Shown: positions 21,314 to 31,431 of the stretch, piece by piece | Position numbering within the stretch: position 1 is the first letter of the stretch | How the letters are laid out: each line of letters starts with the position of its first letter | NCBI GenBank assembly: GCA_024114885.1 | Contig: CP099423.1 | Coordinates: 186,001 to 250,000, forward strand | DNA from: Septoria linicola | Lineage: Eukaryota; Ascomycota; Dothideomycetes; Mycosphaerellales; Mycosphaerellaceae | Direction of reading: 5' to 3' | DNA: 64,000 nucleotides | Notes under the pieces: model-generated | The model's database searches: none | Told to the model about the DNA's origin: nothing | The model's input: the letters and a program-made list of their open reading frames with translations, nothing else | Translations under genes and position numbers: made by a program

Positions 21314-21763
21314 TGACCCAGGTTGTTTGGAACAGCCTCCGAGACAGTCTCCGGGGCTAGCTATTCATTCGCGGGCTAGGTCTTAAGCATTGTAGGACTT
21401 AGCTAGCAGTTCCTGCGCATGATCACATATGACCGCAGTGCTCATTGTACATCGAGCTCCAGCACTGCTTGGGAAACACGGTGTGATCACTTGATGACTG
21501 AAAACAAAGTGTTGCTGGAGGCGAATGTAATGTGATAGGCCTGCTTTCTGCAAGGCTTCGTTCATGTCTCTATGTTACAACATGGCTAAAATACAGCGCC
21601 GTGAATGCCCGCCCAATGCAACTTATCATCATGCAAAAGTGTGACCAGTATCATCTACAAGACCTTGTGTCCTGGTCAAATCAAATTGGTATATCGCTGA
21701 ATCGAAGTAAAGTCATGCTGTCCCAGCAGTCCTCGTAATGCGTATATGATGTTCGTGACAAGT
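21314..21763. other. Intergenic, nothing recognised
   Basis: These 450 bases contain only short frames without domain features, between the possible Cys-rich gene and C2H2 gene 3. Confidence 0.35.
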
Positions 21764-23239
21764 TTAAGAAGTACTGCGGCTCGAAGATGTCCGCGAGACG
21801 TACACCGGTGAGTCCATACGATGCTGTGAAGCTAGGTGGCGGTCGAGATGATCCTGCCTGCCGAAGCCTTTGCTGTTGAATTTGCAGCCAGAGAAGTGGC
21901 AGCGGAAACGTTGTCTGTTCGGGTCGTGTCGTGGTACATGGCGAGCAAGATCCTTGCGGTACTGAAATCTCTTCTCGCAATGGGGGCAGACATGGCTTCT
22001 ACTTTGGTAAGGCGCATGCGATCGAAGATGATGCGTCAGATCGCCTTGCGTGCCGAACGCCGCGTCGCATTGACGACAGCTGATCTCTCCGAGAACCATC
22101 TCCTCTTTGCTGCGTCGGGTTGATCGTCCTGTCGAGGAGCCTGCCGATGACGCCGACGATGGAGAAAGATGCAAATCCGACATAGCTGGAGGTGCTAGCC
22201 GGCCTGTTTCGAGACGCAACATGTTTGCGGGTGCTCTCCCAAGCCAGCCCTTCATATGACCAGAAGCATGTGGCCCCATGTTCAAGTTGTGATAGCCGAG
22301 GTTCTCATTGGAAAGTACTTGAGGAGCAGATGTTGCTGGCATGATGGGTGCCGATGCTGCTTGAGGCGGCGGAAATTGTTCTGACATAGGCTGACCAAGT
22401 TCAGGGAACAATGGTTCGAGGTCAGCGTCCTGCTGATGCTGTGTCCAGGGCGAGGATCCAAAGCTAAGTGCAGCGGGCTGGACGTAGCCAGTCACGTAAT
22501 CGGGCTGGGCTTCGGCCATTGATAATTGAGTCTGCGCTGGTTGAACATATTGGTTGTGGTGCATCTGAGAGATGAAAGCGCCATTGCTGTGAGCAATTGA
22601 GTTCCACATTGGCCGGCTATTCGACAGGCCGTTGACACTGTTTGGCGTGGCACATCGATCCTGCATAATGATCGGTGTTCTTGGCGCTGATATGCCAGTT
22701 TGATACACCTGCATTTGTGCCAGTCGTTCTCGGTCTTGAGCTAGTGACATCGCCTCAACATCGAAAGGCGCATAATAACCAGTCACAGTATTCGGCATGG
22801 GCGTGGGCTGCGATCGCGGGATAGGCTGAAAGGGCTGAGGCGCGGACCCATCACGATAAGAAGGCGACGTGGTCTGATAGAAGATTGGCGACCGGGCTTC
22901 TTGGTCGTCACAATGCTCTTTTCCTGTAAAGCCTACCATTTGTGCGAATTGGACTTGCGCCAACATGCTTGAAACCTCTTCGCCCACAAAGGCCCAGTTG
23001 AATTCGTTCGAATCGAAGCCTTCAGAGCCTGTAGGATGTGCTTGTGCGTTTGTCGCTAGAAATAATACTAGTAAGAGGATGATTGTTGTGGATTGAATGT
23101 TTAATCTAGTCATCGGATATTGTTGATCCTTGTTAAGTTCGAGCTGATGCCAAGCTCGACCCGTCGATGGCGATGAGTAGTAGTCGGTATAGTGTATGGT
23201 ATGAGTGGTGTAGTGAAGCGACAGCAATATCGAAAACAT
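21764..23239 (-). CDS. C2H2 zinc-finger transcription factor 3 of 4, N-terminus uncertain
   Basis: The frame gives 491 residues from the first ATG at 23239. Residues 70 to about 390 are Pro/Gln/Ser-rich and disordered. Fingers lie near the C-terminus: CRQCDAAFGTQGDLTHHLRSH, CPHCEKRFQYRKDLARHVPRH, and CHFSGCKF...GFGRQDHLDRHLASQH with a widened loop. The first 65 residues are odd for a nuclear factor: a hydrophobic stretch TTIILLLVLFLATNAQAH looks like a signal peptide or anchor. More likely the region up to the CACATCCTACAG sequence (about 23030) is an intron ending at that AG, and the real first exon is short, as in C2H2 gene 2. I could not fix the donor. Confidence 0.7.
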   Translation of the reverse strand: MFSILLSLHYTTHTIHYTDYYSSPSTGRAWHQLELNKDQQYPMTRLNIQSTTIILLLVLFLATNAQAHPTGSEGFDSNEFNWAFVGEEVSSMLAQVQFAQMVGFTGKEHCDDQEARSPIFYQTTSPSYRDGSAPQPFQPIPRSQPTPMPNTVTGYYAPFDVEAMSLAQDRERLAQMQVYQTGISAPRTPIIMQDRCATPNSVNGLSNSRPMWNSIAHSNGAFISQMHHNQYVQPAQTQLSMAEAQPDYVTGYVQPAALSFGSSPWTQHQQDADLEPLFPELGQPMSEQFPPPQAASAPIMPATSAPQVLSNENLGYHNLNMGPHASGHMKGWLGRAPANMLRLETGRLAPPAMSDLHLSPSSASSAGSSTGRSTRRSKEEMVLGEISCRQCDAAFGTQGDLTHHLRSHAPYQSRSHVCPHCEKRFQYRKDLARHVPRHDPNRQRFRCHFSGCKFNSKGFGRQDHLDRHLASQHRMDSPVYVSRTSSSRSTS

Positions 23240-24450
23240 GCATACCAATGCCCCTTACCTTATACATGAACTATGGCTGGTTGTAGTTGAGGACGCCCGT
23301 TAGCAGTGTTGCGGGTATCTCTCATGCTGCGGCTGCGGGCTGTGCAGAGCTGCATCTCCTGCGGTAGCGCGTGAGAGACTGCTCTCGATCGGGCCTGCTG
23401 ATGCATGTCGAACATCATTATACGCCCGCGGGCATCATGATAGCGGCGAGCTGCGATAGCATACTCTTGTCACGGCCGTGTATTGATGTCTTGAAAGTTG
23501 TTGTCGAGAGCAAAGCTGTGAGAGAAGCAGGAGGAAGAAGAGCTTGGTCCTGAACATTGGCGAATCAGGAGAGAGTGCGGGGTCAAATCTGAGCCGGCGG
23601 CTTCCTCATCTGCGACACGACACAAACACGCGAGACAACTTCACCTTCAACGACAACATAGTATGGAACTTCTCTCGATGATGTTCAACTCGATACTCTG
23701 ACTGGTTATCATCATCTTCGATCTCGAATACTCAAACCTTGCAGCCCTATCCATCACTAGCCACGAGATGCAGACTAGCATCATTCCCAGTCCTTCTAAC
23801 CACCTTCTAGTGCAAAGCATTGCGCGATATTGCTCGTTAGTCCGCCAACTAACCAGCCACTACCATCTTCATCGTGCATACAAACTTGCGTCTATACCAT
23901 CAGCTTTGCGTTGGTGTGACCATGAGTTCGTACTAGCTCAGGCAGTTCTGAGGCTGAGTCGACGTGGAGCCAGAATCCGACCAATCGAAAGACGTTCCTG
24001 AAGAACCACAGGCCTGAGCCACACTAGGAACATGCATAATGCGATAACAATGCATACCCGTCACTATTGGATTCGTAGGACCAGTCACAGTAGGGTTCTC
24101 TGCCACTGCTGTGGCTGCTCGCTGCATTGTGTCAACTCCCCGCCGGTCAGGAGGTGTCAGCAGATCACGCGTGCATCCGCAGCATTAGATGTCCTCATGT
24201 ATCGATAGCTGTTTCGGGGCCGATCACGAAGAAAGTGGACCTTGATGGCTATGATTGCGATGCTTGTACACTTTTTATACAATGCTAAACAATTACCACG
24301 ATGAGGTTGCACATCTATATCTATGTGTATGTTACAGCTCACTAGATCGACATGAAACCACACAGCGTACCAACGCCTGTCTCATGCCCGTGCCCGCAGT
24401 TCATGCAATAGCGTGGTGTTCGGTCCATATCTCGGAGTTCGGCAGCATTC
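23240..24450. other. Intergenic, no supported gene
   Basis: About 1.2 kb with only short overlapping frames. It should contain the promoter and possibly a first exon of C2H2 gene 3. Confidence 0.4.
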
Positions 24451-25512
24451 TTATTGCTGGCTATGTCGACAGCTCCTCTCATGCCGTCTGCGATGATCCT
24501 CTCGAGCAAATGGCGTGGTGTGATATTTACAGCCAATGTTGTTACAGATGAGATGTCGGTCACGGGGAGTGTGTGTTTTCATGTGTCGCCCAAGGTCCTT
24601 CATATAATACCAGCCGCTATCGCAGATGCTGCAAAAGTGTCTGGGAGGTTTGTGACAGCGAGCGTGGTGGGTCATAGCAGATTTGGTGAGAAACCTCTTC
24701 CCACAAGGCTTTCCTGGTGCTCCAACGCATACAAAGGTGCCCTGTCCTGTGGTAGAAGCAACAGATGCCGCACGGGACCTTTGAACAGGCCGGGATGTCG
24801 TGTGAGGCCCAAGGTGGGATGCGTCGAGATGAACGGCAGGCACGCTGTATGCCTCTTCTGCCCAAGACGCGATGTTCTCAGCAGCTGGCGTGTTCGCTGG
24901 TACTCCATTCATGTTCATTGACATGGGCGGCCGTTCTCGGGCCGATCCATTGCGCGTGTCGACTGTGAAGGGATAATGCGATCCGCGTCCTACCGGTGAT
25001 AGCATTGTGCCGCGGCGAACATGAGATCCACGTCCAGTCGACATTGTGTCAGGCGTAAGGAGGACTCTTGTGGTATTCGCATGAGGTGTCTGGTACAGTG
25101 TTGCCAATTGGTGACTCTCCGCTAACGGCGCGAACGGATTGTTGGTTTCCCAGGAAGGAGCTGGATAAAACACGTCTGCATCGGCACGCAATGAAGACGG
25201 CGGTGTGTTCCAAGCTGCGTGGTTCTGAAAGCTTGGAGGTCTCACTGGAGTGGCCGGATTTACATAGAGACTCGCCTCTGCTGTCGGCGTAGAAGGATAG
25301 AAGACCTCGGGCAGATCAGCGTCGAGATCCATCATGACATGCTCTGGGTCAAGGTCTATGTTCATGGCCGAGTGCTGGTTGTAGGAATTCTCTGCCAGAT
25401 GAGCTGGAGCCTGGCTGTTCTCTGTCGGTACCTCGTCGCTGACGAATCCTCCCACTTGAGCTACATTTTGCTCCAGCAGTCGCGGGTCGATGTTGTCCTG
25501 CCAATTGTCCAT
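24451..25512 (-). CDS. C2H2 zinc-finger transcription factor 4 of 4
   Basis: A single exon of 353 residues starting at ATG 25512 (MDNWQDNIDPRLLEQN). The N-terminal 110 residues are acidic (DLDPEHVMMDLDADLPEVFY), a likely activation region, followed by a Ser/Thr/Pro-rich linker. Three modules close the protein: CVGAPGKPCGKRFLTKSAMTHHARCH, CSICDSGWYYMKDLGRHMKTH, and CNNIGCKYHTTPFAREDHRRRHERSC, the last with the same widened spacing as in gene 3. Genes 3 and 4 are therefore the closest pair by finger layout. The protein ends three residues after its last ligand region. No DNA target can be inferred. Confidence 0.82.
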   Translation of the reverse strand: MDNWQDNIDPRLLEQNVAQVGGFVSDEVPTENSQAPAHLAENSYNQHSAMNIDLDPEHVMMDLDADLPEVFYPSTPTAEASLYVNPATPVRPPSFQNHAAWNTPPSSLRADADVFYPAPSWETNNPFAPLAESHQLATLYQTPHANTTRVLLTPDTMSTGRGSHVRRGTMLSPVGRGSHYPFTVDTRNGSARERPPMSMNMNGVPANTPAAENIASWAEEAYSVPAVHLDASHLGPHTTSRPVQRSRAASVASTTGQGTFVCVGAPGKPCGKRFLTKSAMTHHARCHKPPRHFCSICDSGWYYMKDLGRHMKTHTPRDRHLICNNIGCKYHTTPFAREDHRRRHERSCRHSQQ

Positions 25513-27198
25513 ATTGTCTTTCTGTCTCTGCGTGCCAGCAGAGCCAATGTGATGTGATCAGTATTGGTGGGCGACCGTCGCTGCAGCAGCGTTGCATGCG
25601 CTTCGGTGGTGTACGTGTCGACGGCTGGAGAGTGTGGTCGACGGCGCAAGTGGTGTAGAGCAGCCAGGAACTCGAAGCACTAGATTCAGCAGCAAGACGC
25701 AGATCTTGTATTTGAAACATGATACAAGGAGAAAAGAAAGGGAACTGATACTCAGGAACATATGATCCTAGCCGAATGGCGGCCTCTGTTACGTCGTGTG
25801 AAGGTGTGCTGGCGGCTCTGCTGGGAGTGCAGCTCAAGCTTCTCCAGGGCGCAGCGAGCCATACACCAGCTATGTTTCGCCAATCATGCAGAAACAATGT
25901 CTGCTACTGGTATAAGTGTTGCATAGCTTACCCTCCATGATGCAGCTGATGGTGTCTGGAGTTGTATTGCAGAAGAAGGGAGGTATGAAGACCATGGACG
26001 AAAGGACTGCACTTGGAGAGTCTGTGGGGTGAAGCACGCGAGAGTTCGGCACTTTCTCCATCCACGGCTTGTTACCATCTCCCGTACACTCTCCATCAGC
26101 ACATGCTGCCGTCGTCGCAAGATGTCCTACGAGTTGCATCATAATGGATGAGAGCATTGACTAGCATAGCTGCGTTGTCGTCCAAGTGTGGGTGTAACGA
26201 CCAGGAATAAGATTCGCAGGCGCAGCAGCTGCACGAGCCGTGCCTCCACAAGCAACGCCCAAGCTCCTTGCTGGAGCGTGTCAGACAGCCCAGCAGGCGG
26301 CTTGAGACGTGAGTGACGACAGTACACATGCCCAAACACGTCTGCCAGCGCGTGTGCAGGATTCGGCGGCGAGGGGCAACACTCCGAGCGATCTTGCTCC
26401 AGAATTCGGTGCTTACGGCCACGTGGCAGGACCATGATGTGTTCGACAATCTGGATTGCTCACGATTCTCCAGTGGCTCGGCTCAACGACAGCTTGGAAA
26501 TGGCTGTCATGTTCGCGTGTCAGCGTCCTTAGCCATGTCTCTTCGCCTCGCATGTTGGGCCAGCAACTTGACTTGGCTGAAGCAGCTGTCGACACTTTTT
26601 GCATCCTCTTGGCCTGGCCGAATCCTCACTCTGTTTTCAAGGCCGCTTTCGAGGAGTAGCGCATGTACGCCAGTCGCCTTCGCAGACCACTGCCAGCGTC
26701 TTGAGAACAGCAAGCTTGGTCTGCTGGCTTCCTGCTAGACGATCTTCTTGTCGTCATAGAGATCAGGCGTTGGAGAAGGTGCCTTGGTTTCCAGCCTAAT
26801 CAAAAGTACACTTGTGTCGAGATGTTGTGCAGGGCTCTGCAAGCGATGAGGAAGTAGCTGTCTTCAAAAGGGTTTGATCTGAGGTATTTGGGTTCTTATG
26901 CATTGTTGTGGCCGATCCAGGCGCGACGTGTTCCTCTGTTATTGCTCAGCCTTCATCCAATAGCCGCCTAACGCGGCCAACGCCAAATGTGCGGGTAGGG
27001 CACAGAAGGCCTCATCTGACCTGACTCAGACGCAACATGAGGACACAGTGGAGTTGAAGTTGAAGTTGACATGAGACATGGAAAGAGCGGTGCGGAGCGG
27101 GAAATCCGTCGACAGCGGTACCATGACAAGTACGAAGTCTATATCTATTGGTCGTCGCTACGGACCGCACAGCATACCAGAAAGCGATGTCCATCGCG
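25513..27198. other. Gene-poor stretch with weak coding-like fragments
   Basis: No CDS could be built in about 1.7 kb. Two fragments look more protein-like than the rest. One is minus 25870-26157, with eight Cys and MEG|GTAAGC as a possible donor. The other is plus 26438-26659, reading LGQQLDLAEAAVDTFCILLAWP and ending in AAFEE. A minus frame at 26139-26435 is also open. These could be exons of a diverged gene or relics. Confidence 0.25.
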
Positions 27199-29142
27199 CT
27201 AGTCTGCTGAGTAGGCCGAGAAGATCTTGTTGAGCTTCTCCTTCAGCTTCTGTACCTCGCCTTTCAGACTTGCGTTGTCCTGACGCACCACGACTAGCTC
27301 TGCTTCGGCCTTCTTCCTCGCATCAGTAGCTACAGTAGAACTTGCTTCCAGCTTAATAGTCCTGCTCTCCGCCTCCTTGGTCTTCCCCTCGGCCGCCTTG
27401 ACCCTCCCCTCTGCCTCCCTCATCTTGCTCCCCGCAGCCCTACTCTTCTCCTCAGCTTCACGACGCTTCTTCTCTGCTTCCGCACATGCCTTCTCTCCAG
27501 CTTCACGCTTCCTGTCTGCTTCCTCGCGAAGCTCTTTCTCTTCCGTACACGACTTCCAACAGTCTCGACGAGTATCCACGCAGATCTTATTGAGTTTTGC
27601 AGTCTCACCCTCTAGTTCCTTGCATCTGCTCGCGAGGGCGCCGCGCTCGCCCTTGAGCTCTTCTTGCTTCTTTGTGAGCTCCTCGCTCAGGGTCGCAAGT
27701 GTTTCGTAATCGTTGGCCCTGGCCTTGAGGTCGTCCTGGGCGGCCTGAAGCTCTTCTTTTTTGCTTTTGAGCTCTTTCCGAGTTGTGTTGAGCTCTTCTT
27801 TGGTTGTCTCGAGCTCTTTTTGGGTGCTATTGAGCTCTTCTTGAAAGGATGTGAGCTGTTCTTCCTTGCTCTTGAGTTCTTCCTGAGCAGTCTTGAGCCC
27901 CTCCTGGGACGTTTCAAGCTCTTCCTGGGTGCTTGCGAGTTGCTCCCGTACGCTGGCTAGATCTCCTTCAGCAATATCGAGCTTTTCCTGGAGGTCGATG
28001 AAAGCATTCTCTTCACGTTGCAGCATTTCTTCGGTCTGAGCGTGTTCACCTTGTTCCATTTCAAGGTGCTTTTGAAGCTCCTGGCGATTGGCTTCCAGCA
28101 ACTTGACACGACTCTCCAGCCTCATGCAAGAGGATTTTGCATCTTCGAGCAAGCTCCTGCAGATGTTGTGCTCTTTCTGATCCTTTGCGTGCTCTTCTTG
28201 GAGCTCCGAGTGTTGGGCTTGCAACGCCGTGAACCACGCCTTGTCCTCGGTCCGAGCTTTCCTCTCCTTGTCAAGAGAGCCATCGATACAAGTGTGGCTC
28301 TGTGGAAGCTTGTTGTGTTCTTCTTGAAGATGAGCAAGCTTTGTCCGAAGCTCAGTGCTTCCAGCAGCAGTACTGTGTAGCTCTGGTTGAACTGTGCTGA
28401 GCTGTCCTTCAAGATTGGCGACGCTTTGCTCTGCTTCTTTCTGCTGTATCACGTTGAGATCTTGCTGTTCAGCGAGCTTCTTGACTGCCAGGGCCTTACG
28501 TGCGCCAGTGATCAGGAGTGTGGTTCGCAACGCCTCATTGGTGTCGTGTTCCTGGCTAAGAGAAGCCTCAGTGGCCTTGATTCTCTTCCGCTCTGCCTCA
28601 AGCACGGTCGCGATTTCAGCATGTTTGCGCTTGTGGCTTGCCACCTGATCCTCATGCTTCGTCGTCAAGCTTGCTTGTGCCTGAGTGTGTCGCCTCTCGA
28701 GTTCCGAACGCTCGTGCGCTGCTCGCGACTTGTACATCTCATGTTCATTCTGCAATACAGCTCTGTCGTGGTTCCACCGACTCTGACCTTGATCAATGAG
28801 ATTCTGGCACGCGGCTCGGACATTCTGCACTTGGGTCTGTCCTTGCTCAGCCGTGAGGGCAACCAGGCCAGAGAGCTCACGTATCTTGTCATGCTGTTTC
28901 CGCATGAACAGTCCCGGCAGTAACAATTGCTGCTCCATGCGCTCATACTCTTGCTGGTAGTTTCGGTCCAGAGCTGACACGTCTTGATTGATGTAAGAGA
29001 GCGCACCTGGGGTATTTGGTGGGGTGTAGGTCGATGGATGCTGCGAGTGCCGCCGTCCACCATGCTGGCCGGATGTGTCGATCGTGTGACTCAATGAGAG
29101 AGGTGACTCGCCCGGTATGCGGTTTTCCCGTACAAACTCCAT
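27199..29142 (-). CDS. Long coiled-coil protein
   Basis: The protein has 647 residues from ATG 29142 (MEFVRENRIPGESPLSLS). The frame is open 92 codons further upstream, but that part is not coiled coil and reads like leader sequence. After a disordered 60-residue head (TPPNTPGALSY), the rest is nearly continuous heptad coiled coil rich in Glu, Lys and Gln. A central block of 7-residue E-E-L units (TQEELETSQEGLKTAQEELK, then KEEQLTSFQEELN) lies at about 27700-27960, then a KKRREAEEKSRAAG-type helix. It resembles cytoskeletal or tethering coiled coils only by composition. There is no kinesin or myosin motor, GRIP or other domain. A decayed relative lies immediately upstream on the same strand. 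Confidence 0.75.
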   Translation of the reverse strand: MEFVRENRIPGESPLSLSHTIDTSGQHGGRRHSQHPSTYTPPNTPGALSYINQDVSALDRNYQQEYERMEQQLLLPGLFMRKQHDKIRELSGLVALTAEQGQTQVQNVRAACQNLIDQGQSRWNHDRAVLQNEHEMYKSRAAHERSELERRHTQAQASLTTKHEDQVASHKRKHAEIATVLEAERKRIKATEASLSQEHDTNEALRTTLLITGARKALAVKKLAEQQDLNVIQQKEAEQSVANLEGQLSTVQPELHSTAAGSTELRTKLAHLQEEHNKLPQSHTCIDGSLDKERKARTEDKAWFTALQAQHSELQEEHAKDQKEHNICRSLLEDAKSSCMRLESRVKLLEANRQELQKHLEMEQGEHAQTEEMLQREENAFIDLQEKLDIAEGDLASVREQLASTQEELETSQEGLKTAQEELKSKEEQLTSFQEELNSTQKELETTKEELNTTRKELKSKKEELQAAQDDLKARANDYETLATLSEELTKKQEELKGERGALASRCKELEGETAKLNKICVDTRRDCWKSCTEEKELREEADRKREAGEKACAEAEKKRREAEEKSRAAGSKMREAEGRVKAAEGKTKEAESRTIKLEASSTVATDARKKAEAELVVVRQDNASLKGEVQKLKEKLNKIFSAYSAD

Positions 29143-29453
29143 GGCGAAAGTCTTCGTCGGAGGGTGCAATGTCAAAGGGCGGAGGAGTTGATGTAACGAT
29201 GGAAAATGCAGTGGCAGCGCTGTCACACAGTGCAAGCAAGTTCTTATGATGGAAATGTTGAGGGACAGGTGACAACTTACCTTCCCAGCCGCCCACTTTG
29301 CGCTGCGTAGCCATCCGAGACATGGTGTTTGGAAATTGTTCGGCACACCCACACCCGCCAGCAAACGAGAGAACGAACAAGCCAGTTCGAGCAGGACCTG
29401 GAGAAGAATGAAATCCATCGCAGTCTGATAAAATTGTCGTTATCTGGTTCTGG
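29143..29453. other. Short intergenic region between the two coiled-coil genes
   Basis: About 310 bases holding the promoter of the intact coiled-coil gene. No gene seen. Confidence 0.4.
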
Positions 29454-30760
29454 TCACCCTGACATAACAGCGGCCAACTTGCTGGATTTCGCCTTGAGTC
29501 GCTCGATTTCTTCGATTGCCGACTGATGCTCTTGAGTCGTTTCCGCGAGCTGGTCGCGAAGCTGCTCCACTTTACGCTGGGCTGTCTCGCGCTGCTTGTC
29601 AGCCACCTTGCGGTTGCGCACCTCAGTAGCAGCTTGCTTCGTGGCCTTCGTGAGCTTCGTTTGCATTTGATTGCAATCTGCTTGGCTCTGTTCCAGGGCA
29701 CTCTTCAGGTCCACCACTTCGGCCGACAGGAGCTTGTTGTCTTCCGCGCGCCGCGATGCAGCTTCTTCCCGAGCCTTGGTCTCTGAAGCTGCGAGAGCTG
29801 TAGCAGCGACCTATCCCGCCTTCAGCTGGACGTTACTGTCTCGCGAGGTACTCAGATCCTTTTCCCATTGCGTCTTTTCCTCCAGGTATCGTGCTCGCTC
29901 GTCTTCGCAAAGCTTCTGGTACAGCTGCCGTTCTCCCTTCTCATTTTCGTACTGGGCCAGCAGGTCGGAATTCGCAGTCGTAGTTTCCAGAATCGTTACC
30001 CTGGGTTGCCCTGTGCGCGTTCTGCTCTGCATCATACTTTGAGCGCCAAGTTTCTGTCGCTTCCTTAGCACTTCCAAGCTTTGATCTGATCTCGTCAGCT
30101 TGCTTGCGCTCGAAGCGAAGATGAGCCTGCAGCTGGAACTTTTCGTTGAGCAACATGCGAGTCTTCTTGTCCAGATCTCTGAACTCAATGCCACGCAGCG
30201 TGGCCATCCGACGGAAAATCTTGGTGTCCTGGCCACGAACATCGCGTTCCCTCACAGCAGCAGCAATCAGTTCATCGATCCTACGCTTGCGTCGAGCCAG
30301 CATATTTCTCGTCCACTGACGGTGACCTTCATGCTTAGCATTCAGCTCTGCGAGCTCTTTAGCATGCCTGGCTTCCGCCGCGTCCCTCGCGCAGTCGAGT
30401 GTCACTCGCTCGCCAGCCCACTGCACGACCTGCTGGCAATGGAAAACCTCCCCACATATTCAGCTGCTCTGCATGGGCTGACGCTTTCTTCTCAAGCTTA
30501 TCGTTCAAGCTTTGAACCTCTTCGGTGAGAGTGGCATTGCGTCTGGTAAGGTCATTGACCTTGTAGTGTTCGAAGTTGAGTACTCCGACGAGCGGCCCTG
30601 ATAGCTGCTGTTGGCCCTGTTGAAATGCCTGTTCATATGGAACGTCGTGATAGGAGACGGCTTCGGGGGCATCCTGGACTGGAGTGCGTGGAGGAGTAGG
30701 CTCGTTGGATTTGTTGCGGCTCAGCAGCTCGTATACATTGTTCGCTCGTACGAGAGACAT
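29454..30760 (-). pseudogene. Decayed coiled-coil gene, relative of the preceding one
   Basis: ATG 30760 starts MSLVRANNVYELLSRNKSNE, with TPPRTPVQDAPEAVSYHD, echoing the M-F-VREN and TPPNTPGALSY head of the intact coiled-coil protein. The coding sense then changes frame twice. After AEQLNMW at a CCCC run (plus 30450-30453) one base must be removed to reach VVQWAGERVTLDCARDAAE. After DAEQNAHRATQ at a CCC run (29999-30001) another base must be removed to reach VTILETTTANSDLLAQ. Then an in-frame TAG (29811-29813) interrupts VQLKAG / VAATALAASETKAREEA. All pieces are coiled coil and total about 435 codons. No introns fit at these places. Confidence 0.75.
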
Positions 30761-31431
30761 GATTTTGGAAGCATAGGACATCCAGTAGCATGTGAGAGTA
30801 GCTAAGTGAGTACTGTAGCAGTTTGGCTGAGAAGAATTGGGAAGATCGTGCAAGAATGAGACATGCAACTTGCCATATTCTGCGTCAGAGTCTCGGCCTC
30901 GTAGCCGCCCGCAAGACCATGCTGACCAGCTATCAGAAGAGGTATGTTCTACGAACGAGTCGCAAACACAAATGTTTGACACTTCGGCAGGTCAAGGTTT
31001 ACTGTTCCACCTCGCTCCGCAACTGGTTACACAGCTTTGACCAGCGCTAGGCGAGTGGATACTGCATGAGCAGGGAACAAGAATGTGACAAGCTCATCTG
31101 TTCGCGACCAAAGATGTGCTTTGAGCTATCTTGCCAGTCCTGTTTGCAATGTGTACAATGTGATGGGAGGTGAGTTGAGAGGGAAAGATAGATGAGAATA
31201 AGTTGCCATTCCGTCAGCTTGGGGCCAATCGGCTAGGTAGCGCGCTAACGGATGACCTCCGCTCATTCACCTGTGGTGCTCTTGGCGTGGCGCTAAGCCA
31301 CTTGGCAAGTGACCAAACAGAAGCACACCACATCACGTCCATCGCTGGTCCACCATTACTCATGCCTTCGATCTTGAATCCGCGCGGCAAGACAAGTACC
31401 GCATACCCAATCTTTGCAAGCTGCTGAAAAC
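30761..31431. other. Intergenic, no supported gene
   Basis: About 670 bases between the decayed coiled-coil gene and the DUF6604-type gene. The 88-codon minus frame at 31214-31480 overlaps the end of the next gene and has no family feature. Confidence 0.35.

Noticed and set aside
23030..23110. Signal peptide on C2H2 factor 3, implying a secreted zinc-finger protein
   Set aside because: The hydrophobic stretch more likely lies in an unspliced intron ending at CTACAG; the rest is a typical nuclear factor.
27377..28923. Several plus-strand frames rich in Leu/Phe/Ser that look membrane-like
   Set aside because: They are antisense to Glu/Lys-rich coiled-coil coding sequence, which produces Leu/Phe/Ser codons on the other strand.
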